Positions 9,875-18,434 of a stretch of DNA of 64,000 nt are shown here, in pieces (the stretch's first letter is position 1; each line of letters begins with the position of its first letter). Position numbers and translations under genes: made by a program. The notes beneath the pieces were generated by a model that searched no databases, had not been told where the DNA came from, and saw nothing but the letters and a program-made list of their open reading frames with translations. This stretch comes from Clostridium tagluense (GTDB taxonomy: Bacteria > Bacillota > Clostridia > Clostridiales > Clostridiaceae): the NCBI RefSeq assembly GCF_003865095.1, contig NZ_BHYK01000002.1, forward strand, positions 94,802 through 158,801, in the 5' to 3' direction.

Positions 9875-11074
9875 TTATTTAGTTGGCTCTAAAACTACTA
9901 GCTGATTTCCAATTTTTTGATTCTTCCAATTAAAAACCATACATGAATCTAATTTAGGGTCATACATATTAACAGCTTCATCTTTGAGAAAGTTTTTTAA
10001 GTTAAAGGCTGCATATATAAAAGCTGCCTTTTTCTTGTTCACAGTTGGGTATTTTCTCATATTAATTAATCCACAAGCCATGCCTGCTAGATGGAAGGAT
10101 GGATCATATAAGCTATTACGACTATCGCAAACTATTAACTTAACGTTTTCTCGAAGCTTGCTTACAAGTTGTCTTAAAAGAGTCATCCCTTTTCCTTGAG
10201 GAAGCTCTACGTCTGTTATTTCAGCACTTAAGCTCTCACATACCTTAGTCCATAATTCTCTATCTGACTCTTTATCAATTTCTAAACAATCGCCAATGGT
10301 TATGGACTCAAGATATCTTAAATCGTGGAAAACATTGCAATCTTCTAGAAGATCACAAAAATCAATTATAATAGGCTTATTTTCAGTAATTATAATATTA
10401 TCTCCTTGGAAATCTCCGTGTGCATAGGAGGTAAGACAAATTACTTTTAAATTATTCCAAACATTTTCATTATTAAAATAATAATATGGATTAGGTAGTA
10501 ATATGTCCGTTCCATCTAAAGATATCCATTTTATATTTTTGTCTATCCCCATTGATTCAAAAGATTTTATATATTTACTGTCCATATATCTATATGAAAG
10601 TTCATTTTTAACTATATCCATTGGAGACATGTTCTGTTTAACATGCTCTTTGTTCCAAGTAAATAAAAACTTAGTTATTGTTGATATTATAGTATCTTTA
10701 AGCTCATCTTCATTTAGAACCTTATCCAAAAATGTCATACTATTGTATATATCATCCCCAGCTAAATCATATAAGTTGACATAAAATGTAGCTTTGCTTT
10801 TGTCTTGAATTTTATAACTAGATATGAGTTTAGCTATATACTTTTGCATATTGTTTTCTACAGCTAGTGCGTAAGCTTTTTGAAATACTTTTCCTTCATT
10901 ATTTTTAGTTACCTTTAAAATACCTACTCTATTAGCACTGCCGTATTCAACCATATATACTCCCGCAGCAGACCTTCCGCTTTTAAACTTTTTTAATACT
11001 TGAAAAGGAGCAATTTTATCTTTTGTATCTTCACCTATCTTATTTATTTGATTTAGTACATCTACGATATCCAC
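9875..11074 (-). CDS. APH/choline-kinase-fold phosphotransferase-like protein
   Basis: A 399-residue protein with the catalytic signature of the aminoglycoside phosphotransferase and small-molecule kinase fold: AHGDFQGDNIII (Brenner-type HGDxxxxN) followed by PIIIDFCD, around residues 217-242. The N terminus has a glycine-containing loop (KSGRSAAGVYMVEYGS) and a possible catalytic lysine (GILKVTK). The start is GTG 11074 with a strong GGGAGGG site. It stands alone, divergent from the zinc operon. It resembles the kinase-like ternary-complex-associated domains proposed for bacterial conflict systems, but I cannot confirm that assignment. Substrate unknown. Antibiotic phosphorylation is possible but unsupported. 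Confidence 0.6.
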   Translation of the reverse strand: MDIVDVLNQINKIGEDTKDKIAPFQVLKKFKSGRSAAGVYMVEYGSANRVGILKVTKNNEGKVFQKAYALAVENNMQKYIAKLISSYKIQDKSKATFYVNLYDLAGDDIYNSMTFLDKVLNEDELKDTIISTITKFLFTWNKEHVKQNMSPMDIVKNELSYRYMDSKYIKSFESMGIDKNIKWISLDGTDILLPNPYYYFNNENVWNNLKVICLTSYAHGDFQGDNIIITENKPIIIDFCDLLEDCNVFHDLRYLESITIGDCLEIDKESDRELWTKVCESLSAEITDVELPQGKGMTLLRQLVSKLRENVKLIVCDSRNSLYDPSFHLAGMACGLINMRKYPTVNKKKAAFIYAAFNLKNFLKDEAVNMYDPKLDSCMVFNWKNQKIGNQLVVLEPTK

Positions 11075-11235
11075 AGTTAACCCTCCCTAGTACCTTTTAT
11101 AAAATTGTGCTATTTTAAAAATAAGCTCAACTGCATATAGTATAATATAATCACTAAGAATACACAAACTATTATGTGTGATTTTTACTTTATACAAAAA
11201 ATATGTATTTTATAATAAATAGGCAGTTTATATTA

Positions 11236-11290
11236 TTGACAAAGATTGGATTTATATGTATCATATAAATGCGAATGCAAATCATTTGCA
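11236..11290 (+). promoter_or_regulatory. znu promoter with palindromic operator (candidate Zur box)
   Basis: TTGACA (11236-11241) and TATCAT (11259-11264) are 17 bp apart. Eleven bp beyond the -10 lies the perfect 15-bp palindrome TGCAAAT-C-ATTTGCA (11276-11290). The same palindrome recurs at 11483 and 17668, all next to zinc genes. Binding by Zur is inferred from gene context; the usual Bacillus Zur box is different. Confidence 0.65.
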
Positions 11291-11482
11291 ACGAATTATT
11301 TTATAAGTTATTAAAAGAATTCAGAGTAATTAATCGATATGTAAAAAGTGAAATGTAGATTTTAAACTTCATAATAACTTGCCTAGAAATAAGGAAAAAT
11401 TTTTTTGAATTTTAGATAGTAGTTAATTAAAATTAAAGTTGCAAATTATTATGAGTAATACTATAATATAAAAGATGCTTAG

Positions 11483-11499
11483 ATGCAAATGATTTGCAT
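11483..11499 (+). promoter_or_regulatory. Second palindromic operator before znuA
   Basis: ATGCAAAT-G-ATTTGCAT is a perfect 17-bp palindrome ending 23 bp before the znuA start. It is the best copy of the motif and lies between the promoter and the gene. Confidence 0.65.
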
Positions 11500-11522
11500 T
11501 TAACGAAAGGGTGAATAAAAAA

Positions 11523-12440
11523 ATGAAAAATATAAGGGTTAAACTAACATCACTAATGATTGTATCTGTAATACTTTTTAGTGGATGTACCACGCAAAAA
11601 AACAATGAGGTATCAGCTGGTGCTGGTGCAAATAATAAAAAAACATTGACGGTTGCAACCTCCTTTTATCCTATGTACATATTTTCACTAAATGTTGCTA
11701 AGGATATTCCAAATGTAAAAGTTATAAATATGACAAAACCAACTACAGGATGTCTTCATGATTATTCAATTACTACTGATGATATGAAAACACTAGATGA
11801 TTCCCAGGTGTTTGTAACTAATGGTGCAGATATGGAATCATTTATGGATAAGGTAACAAAGCAAATGCCTAAGCTTAAAGTTATTGATTCAAGCAAAGGA
11901 ATAAAATTGATTAAAGGTGAGGGGGACGAGGGATACAACCCACATTTATGGGTAAGTATTTCTAATGGTATAACTCAAGTGAAAAATATAGGACAGCAGT
12001 TAGCTACAATAGATCCTACTAATGCACAAAAGTACAAAGAAAATACTGATGCATATGTAGTGAAACTTGAGGCTCAAAGAGATAAAATGCACAAGTCATT
12101 AGATAATATTAAAAACCGTGACATAGTTACTTTCCACGAGGCATTTCCCTATTTTGCCAAGGAATTTAATCTTAACATAGTAGGGGTTATTGAACGTGAA
12201 CCTGGTTCTGCTCCAAGTGCAAAAGAGTTGCAAGAGACTGTTGAACAGGTGAAAAAACTAAAAGTAAAAGCATTGTTTGCAGAACCACAATATCCTCTTA
12301 AGGCTGTTGAAACTATTGCAAAAGAATCAGGCTCCAAGGTTTATACCCTGGATCCAGGTGTTACAGGACCTATGGATGCAGACGCGTATATTAATATAAT
12401 GAACAGTAATTTAAAAATATTGGAAGAGGCATTAAAATGA
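11523..12440 (+). CDS. znuA: Zinc ABC transporter substrate-binding lipoprotein
   Basis: Captures Zn2+ (or Mn2+) outside the membrane for the ZnuBC importer. From ATG 11523 (305 residues; GAAAGGG 11 bp upstream, better spaced than the GTG at 11511) it has a lipoprotein signal with lipobox LFSGC, Cys 22. The cluster A-I metal ligands are visible: H79 in GCLHDYS, H141 in NPHLWVS, H205 in TFHEAF and D277 in TLDPG. The His-rich loop of many ZnuA proteins is absent. It is the first gene of znuACB, and its stop overlaps the znuC start (ATGA). The operators just upstream favour zinc over manganese. Confidence 0.9.
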   Translation: MKNIRVKLTSLMIVSVILFSGCTTQKNNEVSAGAGANNKKTLTVATSFYPMYIFSLNVAKDIPNVKVINMTKPTTGCLHDYSITTDDMKTLDDSQVFVTNGADMESFMDKVTKQMPKLKVIDSSKGIKLIKGEGDEGYNPHLWVSISNGITQVKNIGQQLATIDPTNAQKYKENTDAYVVKLEAQRDKMHKSLDNIKNRDIVTFHEAFPYFAKEFNLNIVGVIEREPGSAPSAKELQETVEQVKKLKVKALFAEPQYPLKAVETIAKESGSKVYTLDPGVTGPMDADAYINIMNSNLKILEEALK

Positions 12441-13291
12441 TAAATAATAATAAATTAATAAGTGGTAATAAAATGACAAATAGTAACAAGATAATAAATA
12501 GTAATAAAAATATAAATTGTAAGAAATGTAGCTGTGGGTTATGTTGCACAAAAATAAAAGATTTTGGTGTAACTATTGGAAAAACAGAAATATTAAAAGA
12601 TGTCAATCTCCATATTCATTGCGGAGATTTGACTGCTATAATAGGAGCAAATGGTGCAGGAAAGAGTACGCTCATAAAAGCCTTATTGGGAGGAATACCA
12701 CATTCAGGGCATATTACTTTTGCTGGCGGAAATAAAAAGGTTATAAATAACCCTAAAATGGGCTATGTACCTCAAAAACTTGATTTTGATAATAGCTCAC
12801 CTGTAAGTGTTATGGATATTTTTGCGGCTACATTAAGTAGTAGACCGATTTGGTTTTCTATTTCAAAAGATATAAGGCGAAAAGCTCTTAAGAGTTTATC
12901 TTTGGTCGATGGAGAATATCTTATAGATAAGCGTTTAGGAGTACTATCTGGTGGAGAATTGCAAAGAGTGCTTTTAGCCTTAGCACTAGAGCCTATACCA
13001 GATATATTATTATTAGATGAGCCAGTATCAGGAATTGATCAGAATGGGCTAAAATTATTCTATAAAACTGTATCAAATTTAAGAAAAGAATATGATTTAT
13101 CTATTATTTTAGTTTCTCATGATCTACATTTAGTATCAAAATATGCGGATCGCATTGCATTTATCAATAATAAAACCATTGAATGCTGTGGTACGGCAGA
13201 GGAAGTATTTAGCAATGAAAAAGTAATTGATGTGTTTGGTGTAGATTGGAATAAGGTTTTGGTAGATAGAAACGATGGGGAGGATGACTAA
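12437..13291 (+). CDS. znuC: Zinc ABC transporter ATP-binding protein with a Cys-rich N-terminal extension
   Basis: ATPase of the zinc importer. Walker A GANGAGKST (70-78), the VPQK Q-loop, signature LSGGELQR, Walker B ILLLDEP and the SHD H-loop are all present. The core starts near residue 38. Before it lies an extension unlike normal ZnuC: about 27 Asn/Lys/Ser-rich residues, then CKKCSCGLCC (Cys 28, 31, 33, 36, 37). The start is fixed by the 4-bp overlap with znuA and by GGAAGAGG upstream, so the extension seems real. It could bind metal. Confidence 0.9.
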   Translation: MINNNKLISGNKMTNSNKIINSNKNINCKKCSCGLCCTKIKDFGVTIGKTEILKDVNLHIHCGDLTAIIGANGAGKSTLIKALLGGIPHSGHITFAGGNKKVINNPKMGYVPQKLDFDNSSPVSVMDIFAATLSSRPIWFSISKDIRRKALKSLSLVDGEYLIDKRLGVLSGGELQRVLLALALEPIPDILLLDEPVSGIDQNGLKLFYKTVSNLRKEYDLSIILVSHDLHLVSKYADRIAFINNKTIECCGTAEEVFSNEKVIDVFGVDWNKVLVDRNDGEDD

Positions 13292-14133
13292 TGTCTTTAT
13301 GGTATAGTATGGTAGATTTTTTACTTCCCTTTGATTGGGCTCATTATACATTTATGAAAAATGCATTATTGGGGGTTTTATTGGTTACTCCTATGTTTGG
13401 TTTACTTGGTACCATGGTTGTAAATAATAAAATGGCTTTTTTTTCAGATGCACTGGGACATTCAGCTCTCACGGGAATAGCAATTGGGGTAATTTTAGGT
13501 ATTAAAAATCCAATATGGTCTATGCTAGCATTTTCACTTATGCTCGCTGTAGTAATAACTAAAGTTAAGAATGTAAATACTTCTTCAACGGATACTATAA
13601 TAGGTGTTTTTTCATCTACAGCAGTTGCCCTTGGAGTCGTAATGTTATCATTTGGAGGCGGCTTTACAAAATATTCGGTTTATCTTATAGGTGATTTATT
13701 AAGCATTAGTCAAATTGATTTGTTAATACTTCCAATTATATTTGTAATTGTGGTTATTATCTGGGTAATTGCCTTTAATAAGCTTTTATTAGTAAGTGTA
13801 AATCCTTTATTGGCAAGAAGCAGAGGTATTAACATTAATTTTTATGAGTATTTATTTACAACTACTGTTGCAATTATTGTAACAATGTCCATCCAATGGG
13901 TAGGAGTTCTAATTATAAGTTCCATGCTGGTGCTACCTGCCGCTGCTGCAAGAAATATTTCTAGCAATATGAGGCAGTACCATATATATTCTATAGCAAT
14001 TGCCCTTATTTCAGGAGTAGCAGGACTTATTTTATCTTATTTTTTAGGTTCTGCTTCGGGTGCTACTATGGTGCTGATTTCATCAATGTTTTTTGGAATT
14101 ACATTTTTTATGAAAATGAAAATTTACTCATAA
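13291..14133 (+). CDS. znuB: Zinc ABC transporter permease
   Basis: Membrane channel of the importer, in the ABC-3 permease family. It has 280 residues and about eight hydrophobic helices. The conserved region FFSDALGHSALTGIAIG lies near residues 51-67, and GVLIISSMLVLPAAAARN near 204. The ATG shares its A with the znuC stop (TAATG), indicating translational coupling. It is the last gene of the operon. Confidence 0.9.
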   Translation: MSLWYSMVDFLLPFDWAHYTFMKNALLGVLLVTPMFGLLGTMVVNNKMAFFSDALGHSALTGIAIGVILGIKNPIWSMLAFSLMLAVVITKVKNVNTSSTDTIIGVFSSTAVALGVVMLSFGGGFTKYSVYLIGDLLSISQIDLLILPIIFVIVVIIWVIAFNKLLLVSVNPLLARSRGININFYEYLFTTTVAIIVTMSIQWVGVLIISSMLVLPAAAARNISSNMRQYHIYSIAIALISGVAGLILSYFLGSASGATMVLISSMFFGITFFMKMKIYS

Positions 14134-14160
14134 AAAAAGGAGCTGTGGCTCCTTTTTTTT
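14132..14160 (+). terminator. Intrinsic terminator after znuB
   Basis: A-run, AGGAGC, loop TGTG, GCTCCT and eight Ts overlap the znuB stop codon. Confidence 0.85.
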
Positions 14161-14221
14161 ATGAACTTAAATAGATAGGGTTATTAAATTAGTAATGAGA
14201 TAAATTGTATTAATTTATTTG

Positions 14222-15031
14222 TTAAAAAGGATAGACGTATTCGTTTTTTGGCTTTTCCGCATTGGCTATACTTTGTGCTACAATTATAGCAATTCTTTCA
14301 CCCTTATAATCTATTATTTCTACTTTGCCTTTAACAAGTATCCATGTATCTTGTTTTAAATCCTTAGCTTTATCATAATGACACAAAAGGCCCACTGGCT
14401 GTAGGTCTGCAGCGCAACAGGACATCATAAATCTAGCTGGAACAAACTCATTTCTTTTAAATGCCTTATCTTTAAATACGAAACCTGTTAGTTCAATTTT
14501 CTTACCTTCGTATTTATTCATATTATAAGAAATCTCTTGTACCCATTTCACAAAATTATTATCATTAATAAAGATGGTGTTATCCTCCATTTTTAAAGCT
14601 TTATCTATTTTACTAGAATTTATTTTTGCAGTATCTGTAGTTTTAGTAGTATCTATTATATTATTGTCTGAAATGTTATTCTGATTTGTAACAACAATTT
14701 TTTCAACGTTTTTAGGAGTTGTGCGTGACATTGACTTTGAAGAAACTGATGCTGTTGGTATTAGGAAGGTCATAAACAGAGGAATAATAAAAAATAAATA
14801 AGGCTTTATATTTACTTTTCTCTTTGGTTTAAATAATTCGCCTGCAATGAATAGTGAAAGTAAAATCATTGCTACAATTCCAAATTTCATATAGGGGATA
14901 ATCCTAGGGCTAACGTAAAGTAGCACTTTATCTGTTTTTATTATGTAATAAAAGAAAAATGCGAATCCAATTAATATAATTAGTTTTAATAATACTTCTA
15001 TGTTTATTTTTTTTAGTCTCATTAATTGCAT
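14222..15031 (-). CDS. TIGR03943/DUF1980-type membrane-anchored protein (YcgQ-like)
   Basis: A 269-residue protein with two N-terminal membrane helices (about 12-28 and 47-62), a third near 79-93, a low-complexity Thr/Asn linker and a soluble C-terminal domain. That domain holds MSCCAADLQPVGLLC, a Cys pair typical of the YcgQ/TIGR03943 family. Family members are normally encoded beside a DUF318-type permease, as here (14 bp upstream gene spacing). The pair is thought to form a membrane complex; the transported species is not firmly known. Placement in a zinc-operator operon suggests a role in zinc or metallochaperone trafficking. The start ATG 15031 follows GGAGG. Confidence 0.7.
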   Translation of the reverse strand: MQLMRLKKINIEVLLKLIILIGFAFFFYYIIKTDKVLLYVSPRIIPYMKFGIVAMILLSLFIAGELFKPKRKVNIKPYLFFIIPLFMTFLIPTASVSSKSMSRTTPKNVEKIVVTNQNNISDNNIIDTTKTTDTAKINSSKIDKALKMEDNTIFINDNNFVKWVQEISYNMNKYEGKKIELTGFVFKDKAFKRNEFVPARFMMSCCAADLQPVGLLCHYDKAKDLKQDTWILVKGKVEIIDYKGERIAIIVAQSIANAEKPKNEYVYPF

Positions 15032-15045
15032 AAGTTATACCTCCA

Positions 15046-16617
15046 TTAGAATAGCATAGAGAAAAAAATTAATACCACGAAGGAAATCACAGTTATTAGA
15101 ATTACAAGTTTAATAACAACCCTTTTTTCAAAGTTTCCCAAAAGCATAAGCAAGTTCTTTATATCTAACATAGGACCAAGTACTAAAAACCCCATTACGG
15201 ATCCCAGAGGAAATTGATTTATAAAAGGTCTTGCTATAAAAGCATCGGATGTTGAGCATACTGAAAGTATAAATGCAAATAACATCATGATTAAAATTGA
15301 AATTATAATTCCGCCACCTAAGGTTGGAAATAGATCTTTTGGGATTATAGTCTGCATTATGCTAGAAAGAAATGAACCAATAATTAAGAATTTTCCTACT
15401 CCAAAAAATTCAGACCCTGCATGTTTGAATATAGCATCTATCCTTTGCCTAAATCCATCTATATTGTTATAATCATCACTACAGAATCCACAATTACAAA
15501 ATGATTTATTGTTATTGTCTAATAGCATAGGATTTTTTTCGGGAGAAAGAAGAAATACTAAACCAACAAAAAACGCTACTATAATGCCTAAGCATGTCCT
15601 GTATACCGCTATAAGTGGTTGGTTTGGAAATGCATACAAAGTAGAAGCGATAACAATTGGATTTACTATAGGCGCAGCCAGCATAAATGTTATAGCTGCA
15701 GGTAGAGGTACGCCTTTTTTTACAAGTCGTGCGCCTACAGGTACAATGGCACAATCACATACCGGAAAGAAAAATCCTGCCGATATAGCCACAATAAATT
15801 GTAGTGCAGTATTCTTTGGGAAAATCTTTGTTATTTTTTCTGTTGATACAAATACCTGTATTATAGAAGAAAAAAATACACCAAATAATATAAAGGGAAA
15901 GGCTTGGATTAAAATACTTAGAAATATTGTATTGAATCTTTGTAGCCAAGGTAGAATTGTATTAGTAATGTCAAAGCCTATTGGTTTTATAATAGAATAC
16001 AAAAAATAGGCTACAGTTAGAAAAAAGATTGTCATGAGAAGTAAAAGTTCATTATTAAAAAAATTTGGTTTAGTCTCAATTAAAATTTCTTCACTTATTT
16101 TAGCTGACTTGTTTATCCCTTTTAAAGTTCCTTTTATATTCTTTATTTTTTCATTATTTAAAGCAGTTGTATTCTTTAGAATGATAAAATCACTATTTGA
16201 AATTTGGTTTATAAGTATTTCCCCCAGATTATTCATAAAAAGATCAAAGGTTGTGGCATCAATAAGATGTACAATTTTAGGCGTAGTGCATTTTCTACTT
16301 ATACTAAAATAGTCAAAGATTTCTAATAAGTCATGGATTTTTTCTATTCCGTTGGCTTCTATAATGATTTTATTTGGTTTATATTTTTCAATGATTTTAT
16401 TCATATACTCTAGATTTATAGGGTCTTGTTTGCTTACATTTTCAATAAATAAATTTTCGTTATCTATACGCACATAATCTATGGTTGTCTGTCCTTTTTC
16501 GCATTGTATTATAACTATTTTATTTTTTATCAAATCTTCAGTTATAAGCTTATCATTTATGAATTTAGTCTTACCAGAACCCAAGAAACCAGTAATTATA
16601 TCTACTTTTATTTTCAT
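15046..16617 (-). CDS. Fusion of a G3E (CobW-like) GTPase domain with a DUF318-type permease
   Basis: Residues 1 to about 185 form a G3E GTPase-like domain with the P-loop GFLGSGKTKF near the start and VHLIDATTF later. The CxCC metal motif is missing, and the expected NKxD guanine motif reads LKNTTAL, so GTPase activity may be weakened. Residues ~195-523 are a permease with about eight helices and the family motifs GFFFPVCDCAIVPVGARL and LSVCSTSDAFIA, plus an internal CNCGFC between helices. The gene sits 15 bp after the intact GTPase gene (16633-17625) and before its YcgQ-like partner, in the operator-marked operon. Likely moves or gates zinc-related cargo, by inference. Confidence 0.75.
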   Translation of the reverse strand: MKIKVDIITGFLGSGKTKFINDKLITEDLIKNKIVIIQCEKGQTTIDYVRIDNENLFIENVSKQDPINLEYMNKIIEKYKPNKIIIEANGIEKIHDLLEIFDYFSISRKCTTPKIVHLIDATTFDLFMNNLGEILINQISNSDFIILKNTTALNNEKIKNIKGTLKGINKSAKISEEILIETKPNFFNNELLLLMTIFFLTVAYFLYSIIKPIGFDITNTILPWLQRFNTIFLSILIQAFPFILFGVFFSSIIQVFVSTEKITKIFPKNTALQFIVAISAGFFFPVCDCAIVPVGARLVKKGVPLPAAITFMLAAPIVNPIVIASTLYAFPNQPLIAVYRTCLGIIVAFFVGLVFLLSPEKNPMLLDNNNKSFCNCGFCSDDYNNIDGFRQRIDAIFKHAGSEFFGVGKFLIIGSFLSSIMQTIIPKDLFPTLGGGIIISILIMMLFAFILSVCSTSDAFIARPFINQFPLGSVMGFLVLGPMLDIKNLLMLLGNFEKRVVIKLVILITVISFVVLIFFSMLF

Positions 16618-16632
16618 TATCTAAAACCCCAT

Positions 16633-17625
16633 CTATTCTGTTACATTAAATAAATTACAAAGTTTATTCTTATTTAAGTTTTCACCAATTATACATAATC
16701 TCCCTGTGTAGTTAGGGTCTATATTTTTCACTTCAAATTCGCCAGGCACATAATCAAATTGTAACCATTTGTTTTTATCACTTTGTACAATGCCTTTTCC
16801 TCTTAAAATAAATCCATAAGTTTTATCATTGGATAAATTGCTGAGAATTTTATTTAATTCATCTTCCTTGTATATATTTGAAGTTTCTACGCCCCAAACT
16901 TGAAAAACTTCATTCGCAGCATGGTTATGGGGGTGAGAATTTACATTTTCAGTCTCTTTAGTGTAGGTGTGACCTTTTATAGAAAAGTTTTTTGCACTCA
17001 TTATTTGCTTTTCTAAGGATGCTGAATCATTTTGCTCTGCAACATCTATTATAATATCTGAAGTTAGGCACTCTAATGCTGTAGTTATTATATTACACTT
17101 ATTATTTAACTTACGTATAGAATCAACTACAGACTCTAGATTTTCTCTATCAGATTTTTCAGTTCTACTTAAGATGATTGTTTTTGCATTCTCTATTTGA
17201 TTTTCGAAAAACTCACCAAAGTTATCTATGTATAGTTCATATTTTAATATGTCTACAAGAGTTATAATCATATTAATTTTTATTAGATTTTTTAATTTAG
17301 TTGTTTCACAGGCTTTGATTATATCTGAAAGTTTTGCTACTCCAGATGGTTCTATGATTATTCTATCTGGATTATACTTTGTTACAATCTCTTGGATAGC
17401 TTTTTCAAACTCACCAACAAGCGTACAACATATACACCCAGAATTAATTTCTTTTACTTCAACATTTGATTTTTCAAGTATGCTTCCATCAATACCAATT
17501 TCACCAAATTCATTTTCAATTATAACTATATTTTCACTATGTAGTTTTTCCTTAAGTAGTTTTTTTATTAAAGTAGTTTTACCAGACCCTAAAAACCCTG
17601 AAATTATGTCGATTTTTGTTTTCAT
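16633..17625 (-). CDS. G3E-family GTPase, CobW/ZagA-type zinc metallochaperone
   Basis: The 330-residue protein has the P-loop GFLGSGKTTL (~9-18), the metal-binding GCICCTL (Cys-x-Cys-Cys, ~63-69), the switch-region EPSGVA and LVD, and a C-terminal CobW domain. A short His-rich stretch (NSHPHNHAANE, ~230-240) may bind zinc. Such GTPases deliver zinc to client proteins when zinc is scarce. It is the first gene of a three-gene leftward operon with an operator at 17668. ATG 17625 follows GGAGG. It could serve another metal, but the shared operator with znuACB argues for zinc. Confidence 0.85.
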   Translation of the reverse strand: MKTKIDIISGFLGSGKTTLIKKLLKEKLHSENIVIIENEFGEIGIDGSILEKSNVEVKEINSGCICCTLVGEFEKAIQEIVTKYNPDRIIIEPSGVAKLSDIIKACETTKLKNLIKINMIITLVDILKYELYIDNFGEFFENQIENAKTIILSRTEKSDRENLESVVDSIRKLNNKCNIITTALECLTSDIIIDVAEQNDSASLEKQIMSAKNFSIKGHTYTKETENVNSHPHNHAANEVFQVWGVETSNIYKEDELNKILSNLSNDKTYGFILRGKGIVQSDKNKWLQFDYVPGEFEVKNIDPNYTGRLCIIGENLNKNKLCNLFNVTE

Positions 17626-17667
17626 TTTCTATGCCTCCAAAAATAATTTTTTTATTGAATTGTGTAG

Positions 17668-17727
17668 ATGCAAACCATTTGCATTTACATTTGATTCTAT
17701 TATATTATTTTGTATTAAAAATTACAA
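17668..17727 (-). promoter_or_regulatory. Promoter and candidate Zur operator of the GTPase operon
   Basis: On the minus strand, TTGTAA (17722-17727) and TATAAT (17699-17704) are 17 bp apart. Downstream of the start region is ATGCAAATGGTTTGCAT (17668-17684), a near-palindrome matching the two operators at the znu operon with one half-site mismatch. Confidence 0.65.
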
Positions 17728-17780
17728 CCTATTTTTGATATATAATAAAAATTTGAACTAGTGAATTGAAAATAAAAAGC

Positions 17781-17797
17781 GACCTAATAATTAGGTC
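17781..17797 (-). terminator. Terminator of the GntR/ABC-2 operon
   Basis: GACCTAAT-A-ATTAGGTC is a perfect hairpin. On the minus strand it is followed by GCTTTTTATTTTC, directly after the leftward permease gene. Confidence 0.75.
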
Positions 17798-17806
17798 ACC
17801 TGATTC

Positions 17807-18433
17807 TTAAAATCCCATCACTTTTTTTAATGTTAGTTTATAAGACTTCTTAAGTGTAAATGCTACTAGGAAACTAACAATTATAATTGCTAGGAAGTCC
17901 CAACATAAAACATTAGTAGGTCCAACAATCTGGGAACATAAGGCTATAAAACCCATACCCACAAGTAATATAGTAGATGCATATGACGCATATGACTCTT
18001 GATCATTGATTAGCTTAAGTTCACAGGAAGCCAAAGTTGGATAAAGCAAATTTGTACATAAAAGATAAAGCACAATAAAGAATAGGTACAACCGAGGCAA
18101 TTCCTGATGACTAAAAATTGATACAAAAATAGTACCAATGAAACCTAAAATATAAATTACATAGGTATGAAGATAAGCAATCTTTATAATATCTTTAGTT
18201 CTTATAGGAAGAGTTAAGCAGAAAATATATCTTTTTTTCGATATTTCATTCATACCCAAGGGTAAAATGAGAAAGCCTACTATTATTACAAAAAATGTTT
18301 CATAAAAGTTGCTTTGCACAGTGGCAAAGGCTTTTACTACTGAAGGGCTAATCAAAAGTAATGCATATAAAAAGGTTTTATAAAAAAATCCAATTTTAAG
18401 CATTTTAACATAGTTGAATAGTAGTTTCTTCAT
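17807..18433 (-). CDS. ABC-2-type transporter membrane protein
   Basis: A 208-residue, very hydrophobic protein with about six predicted helices and no enzymatic motif. It is the last gene of a leftward operon (GntR regulator, ATPase, two permeases), 1 bp after the neighbouring permease. It probably forms the second half of an ABC-2 exporter's membrane part. Substrate unknown. The organisation resembles the Ytr-type envelope-stress exporters of Bacillus. Confidence 0.65.
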   Translation of the reverse strand: MKKLLFNYVKMLKIGFFYKTFLYALLLISPSVVKAFATVQSNFYETFFVIIVGFLILPLGMNEISKKRYIFCLTLPIRTKDIIKIAYLHTYVIYILGFIGTIFVSIFSHQELPRLYLFFIVLYLLCTNLLYPTLASCELKLINDQESYASYASTILLVGMGFIALCSQIVGPTNVLCWDFLAIIIVSFLVAFTLKKSYKLTLKKVMGF

Positions 18434-18434
18434 T

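Noticed and set aside
15509-17761. Several plus-strand frames over 60 codons opposite the zinc GTPase operon
   Set aside because: Antisense shadows of three clear protein-coding genes.
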